A stretch of DNA of 64,000 nt, taken from positions 571,001-635,000 of the forward strand of contig FJUW01000002.1 of the NCBI GenBank assembly GCA_900074885.1, in the 5' to 3' direction. Source of the stretch: Rhynchosporium graminicola. Its lineage: Eukaryota > Ascomycota > Leotiomycetes > Helotiales > Ploettnerulaceae. The translations under genes were made by a program, and so were the position numbers. This document shows, piece after piece, positions 45,843-60,242 of this stretch (position 1 is the first letter of the stretch; every line of letters begins with the position of its first letter). The notes beneath the pieces were generated by a model, which was given only the letters and a program-made list of their open reading frames with translations, made no database searches and was not told where the DNA came from.

Positions 45843-46216
45843 AGCTTATACTAGGTAGGAGAGTCGACCGTCGACCCGTCGATGACGTCCCTCGGTTCAC
45901 GGGTAACGGCCAGGGTTTATAAGCGAGAACGAGAGCTGGGGCTGGGCTTCCAGAACAATTGAAGAACACACACGAACACCTCGCCCGCTTGCCTCACCCC
46001 TGTTGAAGCTTAAGTAAGAGATACCTTATTTACCTAGGTAAGGCACGGTATCCAAGAAAGTGACAGGACAGCTCAACACAACAAATCCCCGTTGCAACGA
46101 ATATTTAATCTGCAGCTGAGCAAGATACCAGCTCACATAGCTTCCCCCGAACATCGCTACACTTGGAGGCTTTGTCGCGTCCGAATCGCAGCATCCGAAT
46201 CGCAGCATCCGTTAAA
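45843..46216. promoter_or_regulatory. UFE1 upstream region
   Basis: 374 bp with a TACCTAGGTA palindrome (about 46030-46039) and a tandem 14-bp duplication CCGAATCGCAGCAT at 46181-46208, ending 8 bp before the UFE1 ATG. The transposon ends right at the left edge of this promoter. Confidence 0.5.
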
Positions 46217-47371
46217 ATGACCGACCTTACACCCATTCTCAATGACCTCCTAAAGAGCCACGATGCTCGACCTACCGCGGATCCATCTCTGTCCCTTCAA
46301 AATATCGACAGCTTCCTCAAAGAAGCCTATGAAATTGTGAGCTCCACTTGGTCATATTTTATGGACTGCGTACTGATGCTCCTTCCCCCAGAATGCTGGC
46401 ATTGTATCCCTAAGCAGAGAGCTTCGAGGAATACGCCAATCTTACCTTTCCACCGCACCACCTCCTAGACGCTCGGCACTATCACGAGAGGGCAAACAGT
46501 GGAAGTATTTGACAGATCGGCAACGAGATGAGATCGATGCGCAGACAAAGGGGTTGCTACGAGAGTTGAATGCACGCATTCGAATGCTAGCAGATGCCGA
46601 ACAGGTTAGACAGAATACTGAAGAGACGATACGCCGAAAGAAGTTTGGCCGACTGGGTCTTGGAACTCTCGGGAAATGGGCGGCGGGTGGAGCTGCTCAA
46701 TCGAAAACGATGGACGAAGAGTTGGATGCAGCAAAGGCAAATGAAGTCAAGATACACCGTGAGAGTGTTCTATGGTATTTGCGGGAGAAGCTACAAGATT
46801 GCGGACAATTCCAGGCCTCAATGATGGAGAAAAGGATTATGCGACAGATTGAGAGAAATAAGAACATGATATCGATGTCAGGAATGCAAGGTCCTGAATT
46901 GGGGGGATTTGAGAATGCACCAATGCCGCCATCGAATCCACAATCCAAATCTACTGCACACCTGGAGACGAAAGGGCAGTACACGGAGGAGGAGTATACG
47001 CCGGAACAAATCCAGATGTATGAGAAGGCGGAGCAGGATATGTTGAAGCATTACGAGAGTGAATTAGATCAAGTGAGGTATGTAACATGAGGTCTACTGG
47101 GACTTGTGGAGGTACTGATCATTGTAATAGGACGGCAGAAAAATCTCTCTTAGAAATATCGGAGTTGCAGACACAACTTGTCAACAATCTAGCTACGCAG
47201 TCAGCAAACATAGACCAGCTGGTGACCAACTCGTTCGAGACCACGGAGAATGTCGGAGGTGGAAATAAGCAGTTGAAGAAGGCAACAGAGCGGAAGAGCA
47301 CTGCCAAATACGTTTTCTACGCCTCCTGTGGACTGAGTCTCTTCTTGGTTGTGTGGGATTTAGTCATCTAA
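46217..47371 (+). CDS. UFE1: Ufe1/syntaxin-18 Qa-SNARE
   Basis: Endoplasmic-reticulum t-SNARE for Golgi-to-ER vesicle fusion, working with Sec20, Use1 and Sec22. Exons are 46217-46336, 46392-47077 and 47131-47371, giving 348 aa. The N-terminal syntaxin-18 domain begins MTDLTPILNDLLKSHDARPT and continues FLKEAYEI|NAGIVSLSRELRGIRQSYL across the first junction. The SNARE motif follows the second junction (KSLLEISELQTQLVNNLATQ then SANIDQLVTNSFETTENV). A single C-terminal membrane anchor FYASCGLSLFLVVWDLVI ends the chain, as for tail-anchored ER SNAREs. The start at 46217 is the first ATG after the 14-bp tandem repeat. Confidence 0.9.
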
Positions 47372-49447
<2,076 letters not shown>

Positions 49448-52400
49448 TAGTTTTGATTGAGGGATCAGAAATGCGAAAGCCTTTGTAAGCATATGATTCT
49501 CTGCTTAGCATTAGAAGAAGGGCTTCCCGGCCAATCTGTACATAGAAGGTGGTTGACCAATTTTGTTGCCGTTAATGCACCCGGCTGAGACATGACAAAC
49601 AAACCGTGGGGTCTAATACTCAATTCTCTCGACACTTTCATGTTATCGGGTGAAGTTTCAAAAGTTCGGAGTGCTTCATCTACCCAGGAACATGCGATGA
49701 GTTGTCAAACACAAGCAAGCAGTCCGAGTTGCCGCAGGGCTGCAATGCACGTTCAAGTAAACAACGCTCCGTCCCTTCTCAATCACTCGAGGCCGCTTTT
49801 CACTAACTACCTATCTAGGTCGCTGCTATCTAACGACATAGAACGCTAGAAAACTTCGTCTAAGTGACGGATATCAGCGACACCCAAACGACAAGCAGCG
49901 CAGCCATTCAGGATAGCTATAATAGTAACAAGCACTCTCAATCATCAATCGCAACTCCATAAGCCTACCGTATTGTGACGCTTCCATCCTTGAAAATTTC
50001 GCACATTACCCAAAGTAAGGAGACGTGATATGCAAATATGGACTAGAGAATGGTTTGCTAGGTAGGTAGGTGATTGGGAAAGATACGGGGATTACATATT
50101 ATGGAATAAGTAGCTAGATGATGGATGGGGAGTTTGTTTGTCTGTTGATTGTGGGTAGGGTGCGGAAGTGTTCAGGTTGTTTGGTGTTTTGGGGTCTGGT
50201 GTATGGTTGATGAGATGGGAGGGCTGGAGATGCGGGAGTTGGAGGGTTTCTGCTGGATGGAGGGAGCTCCTTTGTGGGATTTTTGGTTTTGATTTGTAAC
50301 TTACATGACTGAGGTCAGGTAGCTAAGATCTGCGTTTTGCCGCTTTCTCTGCGTTTCCCTCTCTCCGACTCTCTCAGTTCTGATGCAAGTAATTTTTCTT
50401 TTCCATTTTCAAAGTGATTTCGACGCTTTTCTGCTTGATGATTTCGTTGTCTTCTCTTCCTTTTCCTTTTACTTTTCCTGTCTTCTTCAAGATTGACCAG
50501 GAATCGGTGTTTCGTGTAGGTAGTTATTGCATCTAGTCAGGCTCTCTGATGGTGAATATGAAGAAAGACAATGGTCGTCTTCTCAAGCGCATATATACAT
50601 GGTCAATACTTATTAGTTGTATGTCCTAAGATGGCAAAGGCGATATTCGAAAACAATCCTGATATCGCGTTCCCCCCTCAAATTGATGTTACATCCTCCT
50701 TAGCCTTAAGCCTGAGCTGAAAGCAATCGGAGTAGAGTCTAGAGCGATATGGTGGAGCTTGAAGTATCCCGATGAAGGTGCCCAGCCTGTAGCAGATTCG
50801 TCATACCATCGGTCTGTTGTTGAGTTCAATACATATGATCCAGTTAATGTATTCTGTAGATCAGATCCGAATGAAACTTTGTCGGTGCAGAAGGAGATAT
50901 AATTAAGGGTTTCGCTATTATACTAGTGATATCGATAACAAGCATGATACGATCATAAATGCGAGACATTTTATCATTTCTGTCCTTAATATAGATAATA
51001 TGACAGGGTAAAATGATGTTCACGTGGCAAAGGATTCGTCGATAAGCGGTTGTGAACAAGGTGCTAATGCACTTGGGCCTTCAAGTTTGTCAAATTTGAC
51101 TGGGATGAAGGAATTTGCCAGGTCATGGTAAATTTTCGGGAGGCTAGGTACTCGCCCGAATTTACTGCGCTTGTTTCAATGTCGTTAACTCCTGCCTGCA
51201 CTATGGTTTCGTCATTACCTAGGCACCACGGGTTTCTCTCTTCAATTTGCCATCTCAGATTTGTGAAGAAGGGCGCAGCATGTAAGAATAGATGCGGGAA
51301 ATAAGGATGGATGGCCCAGAATACTGTGAACCATATTTAAGTATGTATGAAAGATCGAAACCGAGCAGGTGAATTAGTTTCAGAAGAAGAAAACCGAGAC
51401 ACGAGAACGAGCACTTTGTAGTAGGCTACTCAGAGCCATCGCATATGCTGTAAACGATACCATGAACTATGTGTCGATACTCCAAACTTTAATTGGGCGT
51501 CTTTGGCATCTTCTCATATGAGCCGCCCGAATTGTGATCGATGCCTCATGAGTGACGCTCGGCGAAAGCGTGTATCGCAGTTAGCTTGTCTCCGCAATGA
51601 CCAGCTTGGAGATATCGCTCTATGGCTTATAGGAAACGAAGTTCGAAATCTCTTCTTATTGGAAACGATATCATGATGTGTGTTGGAATCGATCATGCCC
51701 TCGATATGGTACCGCTATTTAAGTAGCGAGATCAAAGTAACGGAAGGGTTTATCAGTGTCCTGACTGGCTTTCAGACAACGATTCAAAATTCCAATACGG
51801 AGCGTAAGCTCTGATGGTTCGCAAAGGCTGAAGTGGCGTGCATACCAATTCTGTGCCAACAAGGGTGGAAATTGATTGACCCCTGTGTTGCTGCTAAGGC
51901 TGCTAAGCGAGAGAGATAAATAACAAGCCAGGTGAAGAAAGGAAGACGACGACGTGAAATAGCTGCAACCTTCCCAGCTACACCGCCCTTGAATCGGAAA
52001 AAAATCACCGAAATTTTCAGGGCATGTTTCCCATTGTTTTCAGCCACACCATTTGGGATGAAGAGAAGTCGTGGAGTTCTTTTCGTACTTTGTTTTTGTT
52101 TTGAATGTTTCATTAAGCGAGGTCGACATCTCGTCTTTTTCCTGGTTGGCATTTGACAGCAAAGAGAATTGACGTTACCATTCAGAAGAGAGAGAGAGCC
52201 TTATCATATTATACATAGAACTACTCGTCTCGTATAAAAGCTATCAAACGCGTTATAATACCCGTCCTGTCATTTGCTATACATCTTAAAAATACCCCAG
52301 GTAAAATGCTCCTGAGAATAAAGGACTAAGCAACTTCGTGAGTGAGGAATCCACCGGTCCGGAACAAAATTCAAATCACTCGTGCTCCGAGAGACTCTGA

Positions 52401-53498
52401 ACTACATAATTTTAGTCTCACTACGCTTAAAACTTCCCATTATCCTACTCAACAAAGACGATATCTACGTCTTCGTTACAGCAAACTACTATGCCACATC
52501 GCATCCTAACACTGACCATGTAAACATCCCGGACTGAAATAAGACCCCACTATATGATTCCACAGTCTTCACAATGCTTCAAAATGGCACATACCTGAAC
52601 AGGGATAATTCTTGAAACCATAGGCGCCGCCCTCTATGGTCTACTAGGTCCTAGGCCTTCTAGCCGTCCTGATCTTCGTCGCTGTCACAGCTCAACACGA
52701 ACGTATTCGATTCCAACGAGAGCAAGGCTGGCGCCGAAGTGAAATCTTGCCGCTGTTCGATAACGCTCCTATGATTCCCGCCCATATGCTTCATTATTTG
52801 AGGACTATGTAAATGCCGATTACGGCTGAATTAAGTGCTGGATATGCACTAGTCCGTGCTCAAACGACAAACGAGAGGCTAGGTGTCTCGTTGTACTTTA
52901 GAAGAGCCGGTGAGGCACAGGGAATTGATATAAAATTGATGGTTGGATATTGTTGAGTATTGATGGGTGTTTTGGGCTGGAAGTTTGTCAACGTGGAGCG
53001 GACGTGACGAAATCAATGCGAAACTAGGTCCAAAAATAAAGCAGGATATCACTAGAAATTGTCACTTCAGAGCCGTAAATACATTTTTGATGACTGCATC
53101 GAAGCAAGTTCCTAAGGTATGGTGTTGGTCAGGTCATGAGGTTGCTAAGTCTTGTGGCCGAAGACGAGTTGTGCTCAGCCTAGCGCTTCTTCAGCATCCT
53201 TTATCAAATCAAACCGAGGACATTTCAGGAAGTATCAACCCATGGCTCTTCAAATCCTAACTCTCGGGCTATGACCAAAAGGTGGTGTCTGCTAGCCACT
53301 AGAAGATCTTGTGTAGCTGATACATATCGCACTAGAAAGCTGCCATTTGGACTCTGCCATTCTGAAAGCAAGAAAAAGTGACGCCTGGCTCCTGTGGAGA
53401 TACGTAACGGACTGGTAACGTCTATGCTGCAGATCCATAGCTCCGTATCAAGGAAGAGCAGTGTGTGCCCATCTATTGCGATGATCTGCCGAATCTGA
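49448..53498. other. Long intergenic region, no gene recognised
   Basis: About 4 kb. Frames at 50844-51059, 51784-52152 and 52967-53260 lack motifs. GGTAGGTAGG occurs near 50063, and a pyrimidine-rich block lies around 50340-50510. No rRNA, tRNA or inverted-repeat element was recognised. Around 52620-52810 the plus strand has a possible membrane-helix frame, listed separately. Confidence 0.4.
52628..52811 (+). pseudogene. Possible small membrane-protein relic
   Basis: The plus-strand sequence reads AALYGLLG in one frame and LGLLAVLIFVAVTAQHERI then RFQREQGWRRSEILPLFDNA in another, ending at a stop near 52809. The two frames join if about 7 bases are skipped, a gap too small for an intron, so this may be a broken gene. 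No start codon is convincing and no family is recognised. Confidence 0.2.
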
Positions 53499-56400
53499 TC
53501 AAAGTAGTTGCAAAAGGTTGGGATGCATGGTATTGCAGAATAAGAACCCGATAATGCTGGCTACAGTATATATCTGAAGTGCCGTACATTTCCGCGATGA
53601 AGAAGAGGAAATAGACTTGAACAAATAAGGGATCAAAGGGGGCTTCCACTCTTTTAAATCAGTGCTTGCCAAGAGCTTCGCGTGGAGGCAGCGATGAAGA
53701 GTAGGTGATGTAAGCGTGATTTTTAGGGTGAGATCCGACATTGAGATGAGAGGAGACTCAACTTTTTGTGCATCTGTCCAGGAGAAGATGCTTATTACCT
53801 CCGGTGTGATGTCAATGAAGTGATCGGGGCTGGCTGGATGATTTACAAAGCTTACTTCCGCGTCGCTGTGTACGTCGTCATTCGCAGTCGTGGCTTTCAT
53901 TGACAGTCCTCCTGTGGTCTATAGATCGGCACATCGTCTACACGTGAGTAGTAATTTACTTCCTGTCGCGTCATGAATAAGGCCGGTGATCGATTTTCCT
54001 GAGCGAATTTCAGAAACCTGCTTCAGGAATTCGCATCCAGTCCGCGAGATCAGAATACTGTTAACCAGTACCAGGCCCGACGCATCTGCCGAAACTAGTA
54101 GGGACTGTTGCTCAATGAATAGTATCGAAGTGATTCTTGTGCCACAAGAGTGCTTATAGAGTAGGCTCCTCTGATCAGCAGTTCGTGTTTCGAGGTAGAC
54201 AACAGTTCCATCTCCATTACCGCAAAAAATATAGTCTCCCACGATTGTACTGCAAAGAGCTGTCATCTCTGGATCCGATGAGACATGCAATATAGCAACT
54301 GATTGAGATTCTATTGAGACTGCCTGACTGAGTTCACACTGGCTGCTACTTTTATCAACGCCCTTGCAGTCCAGTATAGCAGGCTCCCAGATGCGGCATT
54401 GAATACCACGAATGTCGGCAAAACGGAGGCTGTCGCTGCTATATGCAATATCTTTAGATACCCTCATTGTAAGCAATAATAAAGTATAGTGGCAACAGGC
54501 GATCTCCTTGAGCCCCAGCAAATTCGTATATCTTGAGTGCACCTCTGGAGCTGCCCGTGATGAGCGTCCGTCCATCCTGAATACACTTCAGGCTAAGCGC
54601 AAAGACATCTAACTTTCGATACTACTGTAGCTGGGAGGTCACTATATCGTAGATTTTACGCTCTCCATCTCCATAGGAAGCGACAAGAACGTTGATCTCC
54701 GGCCAAGGATTGAAAGCCAAGTCATCCACAGTGTAGTGGGTTGAAGTCGTTGAGGATTCTGGTTCTCTGGTGAGGCTTCCTAAGAATCTACGGCCAACGA
54801 AGTCGAACACATAGAGTGGGTGACCCGGGTAGTTGACAGCTAAATGGTCATATTTCGGCAAGAAGATTGCTTCACTGGGTTGAGGCCATGGCGCTTTCCA
54901 GACACTACTCTTTCGCATACTTTCAGTCAGTCCAATGCCAACGTCCGAACTCCTGGCCAAGATTCACGTACCAGCAGATGGCATAATTCCCCTGTGTTTT
55001 TGCAGCTAGATTTTCGTCCTCGTGTACAAATTTAAAAGCGAGGATCTGGTGGCTGATGTCCAATGCCCAGAGCTGGAAACCTCTTTCTGTGTCCCAAATC
55101 TTTACTCTCTGCTCGCCGCTTGAGGCGAGAAGCTTGTCGTCGCTGCTGAGCGCTAAGACATTTGCCCTCGCCCCATGGTTCATAGCGGACTTTATCTGCG
55201 CAGATTCCTGGAATAGAGACAAATGGTGCCATCAGAAACTGCAACTGCAGAGAGTTGACTGCCACACGCTAATGCACTTGTCCGAGAAGATGGATAGTCC
55301 ATTCTTACCAAGCAGTCGTCCCAGGAATTTTCCTACATCCCTCGAATGGTGAAGCACTTTTGCTGTACTTTAGACAGTTGAAATCTCAAAAATTTAGACT
55401 CCGAAGGGCACATCGCGGGGACCAAAGTGTAAATTGACACCGGAGAAATAACGAGACTGCTTCCAAATTTTGCACTCATCCGAGAAAGATCATAGATCCA
55501 TCTCTCCATAGTTGCTTTCTGGGGTGATATAGGGGAGAGATATTTGATTCGTCGACTTAGATGAGCCCGCAGATTCCTAGCGATACTCGTCACGGAACCA
55601 ATGTGCCGTTTCTTTGCAAGATGTTCTATCCGTATCAACAAGTTACTCTCCAGAAATTTTTGTAACAGCTCCCAGTTAAAGTGATCCTCTGATGAGCTTC
55701 TCTGCAAACGGTCCAAAGAGTGCTCGCATGCATAATTAGTAAAGTCGGAAATTAACCAGAAAGGTGATATGGTAAAGTGTTTCTTGGATCTCGCGGCAGC
55801 CATGATTTTGTAAAATGCCCTGCCAATATTGTGAGACGAAGTCTCGCAATATGAATATGGCACTTCTCTTTGTGTATTACCAATTCAGGAAAGGTGTTTT
55901 GCTAAAGGAGATACATCCTAGCTGTTCGGTGCACGATTTCGGCTTCAGGCCTCCAATTGACCAAAATTAGCTGCCCTGAGATTGCAGAAACGACTCTCTC
56001 CAGATTTGCAATCGTTTGACTGTCCATTTTGAGAGCAAGTTGTAGGCCTTCAATTTTCAGTGGCCTGAGAGACAACAGCGCCCATGTGTAGATGGACTTG
56101 GCCAGGGCCGTGCGGCCATTATGGACAACACTTTCCAGCATTCTAGCATAGAGATCATTCATGTCAGTAGCCACTTCGTTCAAGATGGATTCGTTCAAGA
56201 TGGACTCCGCTTCTTCTTCGGAATGTGCCTCTGCCAAGCGATTTATAACGAGTGAAACCCATAGGAAAGAACCTGACGCCTTTAGGAGGATCTTTCGTTT
56301 GAGATCCTCTTTGCCGAAGGCGTAATTAGGAACGCGATCGATAGTGGAATCAACATATTTTCGGAAGTCATCTGTTGTGTCCTCCTCTTGCATTTAGCAG

Positions 56401-57240
56401 TAGAAAACAGCCTTTCCTATAGATTGCATCGAATATTCGATACTGGAGGTGGGCGACTTGGGAAGAACACCTTGAGGCAACTAAGATTGCCTACTAGATG
56501 TCTAATCTGTCGTTGATTGAGGCGATCGACTCCGAATTACGTCCCAGCTCATTCATAAAAGGTTTCGGGCCACAGCAAACCCTGACTATCTTGGTCAATA
56601 TGTTGGCTATGTCTGCGCCAGAGTGAGGAGTTGCCAAAAAATAAAGAGTATGAAATCTGTCTGCCAGAGTCTTCAATTCTTGGTCTTCTTGAGCAAGCAT
56701 GAAAGTCTACATTCATTAAGCAAACATAAACCGTCCCACTGACACAATTATCAACCTTTTTCTTCAATCACAATTGCACGCATGCTAAACTTAACAAGAA
56801 CAATCTTTGTCTGCCGTAATCAGCAGCTGAGTTGAATACGGTACCCAAGAACGTGTCAATCTTACATTGCTTCGCCGTATGAGAGGATTGCAGCTTATGT
56901 CATCCACCAGAGCTCGCGCAAAATCTAAGATAGTCATGGTACTCTCCATTAAATTATCCCAAGTGGCGTTGTAACCAAAGCTGTGTATTTGAATCGAAGC
57001 GAAGTCTTGATCCTTTGAGAGCCATGTGTCGGCCAGTATTGTTCAGGATCTTGTGAGAAAGACCAGGTTTTGCGTGAACCTCCCCCTAGACCATGTACAA
57101 ATATGAAGTCTATTTGAGGAGCTTGAGGGCTGTGTAGTAAGTTCCTTGACTTCTTTCGGATCTATGGGGCGTATTGCCAAGTTCAAGTCCTCTGCGCTAT
57201 ATCGAAAACATCCCTCTGTATTGATCTCATTATCAGAAAG
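53499..57240 (-). pseudogene. NLR-like (STAND) gene relic: lipase-like domain, post-NACHT, WD/beta-propeller; NACHT core lost
   Basis: Minus-strand remains in the order of a fungal lipase-NACHT-WD40 protein. (1) 57240-56494: an alpha/beta-hydrolase domain of DUF676/SERAC1 type with IDFIFVHGLGGGSRKTWSF, frameshifts and stops, then LYFLATPHSGADIANIL and ELGRNSESIASINDRL. (2) 56393-55902: the helical post-NACHT segment (KILLKASGSFLWVSLVINRL, SIYTWALLSLRPLKIEGL). (3) 55863-55333: the linker with WIYDLSRMSAKFG and PVSIYTLVPAMCPSES, typical before the propeller. (4) 55222-53499: decayed WD-like repeats (NVLALSSDDKLLASSGEQRV, TVDDLAFNPWPEINVLVASY). The P-loop NACHT core expected between parts 1 and 2 is absent: only about 100 bp separate them. 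A 15-bp tandem duplication gives ESILNESILN (56175-56204). These receptors act in heterokaryon incompatibility and innate immunity in fungi. Here it cannot be functional. Confidence 0.8.
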
Positions 57241-58586
57241 CTTTAGGATTGTGAAGTGTAATCTGGGACCTTGCTAAGCCAACCTCTATCTTAAGATATA
57301 GTGGTGAGCAGGCTTTATGAACAGCAAGTATCAACGGAGTCGTGGAAGACTTATTCTGGATTTATAGCTCAAGAATAGCAATTAAATTGTCGGCTTGATG
57401 CCTGTACGTTGTTAAGGCGTGCGGAGATACAAAGGGCGTATGTGCTATTCAGAGTACACTATCTTGAGGCAAGGTGAGATCAAGGCGGACGTTTTCTCTC
57501 TCCAGTAGAGCGAAGAAAGCAGTCCTCGTATTCAGTGATATTATAGATGAATATAGTAGGCGTTACGACAAGTTGACAGCGTCAAAGAGGTCTCGAAGCA
57601 GAATCATAGAATGACCTCCTGACTTTAGATTGTTAGTTCAGCGAAAGTCTCACTGAAACTATATGACTTGAAGTTTGGAATGCGCTTTCACTTGAACAGT
57701 CATGTTTACCCTAGCCTCGATGCTGCGACGTCATACAGCAGCCACTAGACTGCAAGCACACGTCTCTTGGGAACATGTCAGAAATCCACGATCCTAGCGT
57801 TTTTCCGCCTTCATGATGAAATACTGAGGATTTACTTCATCTTAAAGTCCTGTATCAAAAGTTTGACTCTCTATGATGAGTTACTGATCCCAGCGCAGTG
57901 TCTCAAGAAGATAAGTCTATTGCTAATTACGCCCGCCCTTCAAGTAAATGACTCACTCCATCGTGGGAAGGTAAAGCGGAGAGTATCCCTGGTGCAGGAC
58001 ACGCGACAAAACTGGACTCCTCACCAGGCTCAATAGCTTGCTAAGTACACTTCGATACTGTACCATAACATAGGTATAAAATAGCTGGAAATTCGAAAGA
58101 AAACAAAGGGATTTCGCTAAAAGATGGCTAGTGGGGGTTGCTTGGAAATTACGCTGTGTTGCTTTTTCGCCGGCCGAAGGCAACCCACCCTCGGAGATAC
58201 AATACTTTGAACACCACCCTGCCAGTGGTCATTTTCAGCCGCTAAAAAGCATGTGTTTACGCATTATTTTCACCAAGCCTAACATTCCAATCCGGTGGAC
58301 ATAATTGGATGACAGGACATGCAAGCTGTGGCACCCCCTGCTCCCCAGGAGAAGAGGACTGATTATAGATCTCCGTGGCGTGGAGGGGTAGCTGAGCTCT
58401 TATCGTAAGTCGTTTGGAAAGACATTGTAATTTGATTCGGGAACGTTTTGTTTCCTCAAGTATTCTTTCCTTGCCTTTGGCAAATAGCTTCCCCTTTCTA
58501 TCTTTCTCATTTCATTGTCGCACGGAGCAATTTTTGGCGATTCTCATTCCGTAGTGTCCGTTCACGTACGGAGGAAAGAGGCAGTG
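57241..58586. other. Intergenic, no gene recognised
   Basis: The left part may still be decayed upstream sequence of the NLR relic. No transposon ends or RNA gene were recognised. The right part leads into the SDR promoter. Confidence 0.4.
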
Positions 58587-59894
58587 ATGGCAGACACAAG
58601 TACGGCAACAAATACGGCGACGAATTCGGACAATTTCAGTCCATATCGTGCGGATGGAAAACTCTATGGCTTTGTTTGTGTTGTCACGGGTGCACAACAG
58701 CCCGTTGGACAAGCGATTATAAGAGAACTAGCTGGTATGTTTTGGTCCCGATGATGGGTTGGATTTGGGCACACGAGATATAGATTAGCAGAAGAGACCC
58801 AGATCTCATGGATGGCGCTTCACTTGTTATGAGTTTGAGCCTAAACTTGAACCTAGTGGGGAACAGAAATGTAAAGAAACATCTACTAATTTCAAGCAGC
58901 CCATGGTGCAGCTCGTATCTATGGTATGTCTTCAGTCCGATGCACCGTCCTTCTGATGCAAACTAATTCTTAATACCCAGCCTGCGACAAAGGCTCGACA
59001 TCTGACTATACATCCCTCATCGAAGCAGTTGCCACTGAAAGTCCTAATACCAAGATCATTGGTTATCCCTTCAACGTTGCAAAAGAAGAAGAAACACTAG
59101 GTCTCATCGACGATGTTCTGAACTCCTGGGGTAGGCTCGACGTCTGGGTCTGTTCATCTGGACTTCTAGGTCCCCCTTCACTCGAAGCTACCACGCCGGC
59201 GGATCTACAGAAATGCTTCGAGGCTAATTCCATGGCGCCATTCTTTGCGTTGAAGTACGGACCTCCTGCAATGAAGAAGAAGACGCCTAAACAAGCCTAC
59301 CCTAACGCAGCGCCAAAGGAGACGGAGTATGGTAGTATCATTGTGGTGAGTAGTGTGGCAAGTATTTACGGAGGATGTTGGGGGCCTTGTTATACGATGA
59401 GCTCTCATGCTGCACTGGGAGTAGTAAGGGCTGGAGTTGCTGTGTTGAAAGGTATGTTGACGTTCATGCTACTTATTGAGGTTGACTGCTCAATTTATAT
59501 AGGGACAGGTGTAAGAATCAACTGCATCTCGCCAGGTCAAATTGACGTCGGCGTCGACTTGAAGAATGTATGTTCAATATTGATGGTCCAAGCTAGAAGA
59601 ACGGCTTACAAGAAACAGTTTGATGTGAGAGGCATGAAGGATCAATTCCCTCCCTCGTTCCTTCAATCTTCGGAAGTAGGTCGCTGGCTCACATGAGAGA
59701 TAAGTCTCTAAATAAGATACTGATTGATATAGGCCCAAAAGAAAGATATCGGGCTAGAAAGACCAGGTCTGCCTATCGAGGTTGGCCGTGTTGCGGGGTT
59801 TCTTGCCTCTGGTTTCAGCTCTTATGTGACTGGTGCTAACATTGTCGTTGATGGGGGAGCGAGTGTGATGAATCCTTTGACTGTACCAATGTAG
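58587..59894 (+). CDS. Atypical short-chain dehydrogenase/reductase-fold protein
   Basis: Rossmann-fold SDR-type protein. Exons are 58587-58734, 58900-58923, 58981-59451, 59503-59567, 59619-59675 and 59733-59894, giving 308 aa. The 24-nt second exon (AHGAARIY) completes the first helix and strand. Standard landmarks are at the right places but altered. The cofactor loop is VTGAQQPVG where TGxxxGxG is expected. NNAG is replaced by CSSG (WVCSSGLLGPP). The catalytic Ser is kept (VVSSVAS). In YTMSSHAALG the YxxxK Lys is Ser. The C-terminus is normal (NCISPGQI, GRVAGFLASGFSSYVTGANIVVDGG). With Tyr present but Lys missing, oxidoreductase activity is doubtful; it may bind NAD(P) or a partner without classical catalysis. 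The fifth exon could begin 6 bases earlier. Confidence 0.82.
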
Positions 59895-60242
59895 AAAAAT
59901 CCATATTTTTACGCAACTATGCTTCAGGAAAATAGGTATCTCATCCAAATGATATGTTGAGAGTGACAGTATGGAAACTTCGCATACCAATGACAACGAA
60001 ACATCAATCCGCGAATAAATTAACCACGAGAATGAATTCAGATATATTCCCTTGCATTTACATACCTAGAAACCCAAATAACTGGTGTTGAAAAGAAGAC
60101 GTGGTTCCTTCCTAGATGGGCATTATCGGAGGTGGCCGCGAAAGGTACAAGCTCACATTCCATCTCCCACTTCAAATCTCAACCTACACTCATCTTCCAC
60201 TTCCTCGCCCTTTCCTCCACGATTCTTCGAAAACCTGCCAAA
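59895..60242. other. Intergenic between SDR and cytidine deaminase
   Basis: 348 bp, presumably the SDR 3' region and deaminase promoter. There is a CT-rich stretch just before the deaminase ATG. Confidence 0.5.

Noticed and set aside
51784..52152. Minus-strand basic frame of 122 codons
   Set aside because: No family features; a stretch rich in Lys/Arg from A-rich sequence on the opposite strand.
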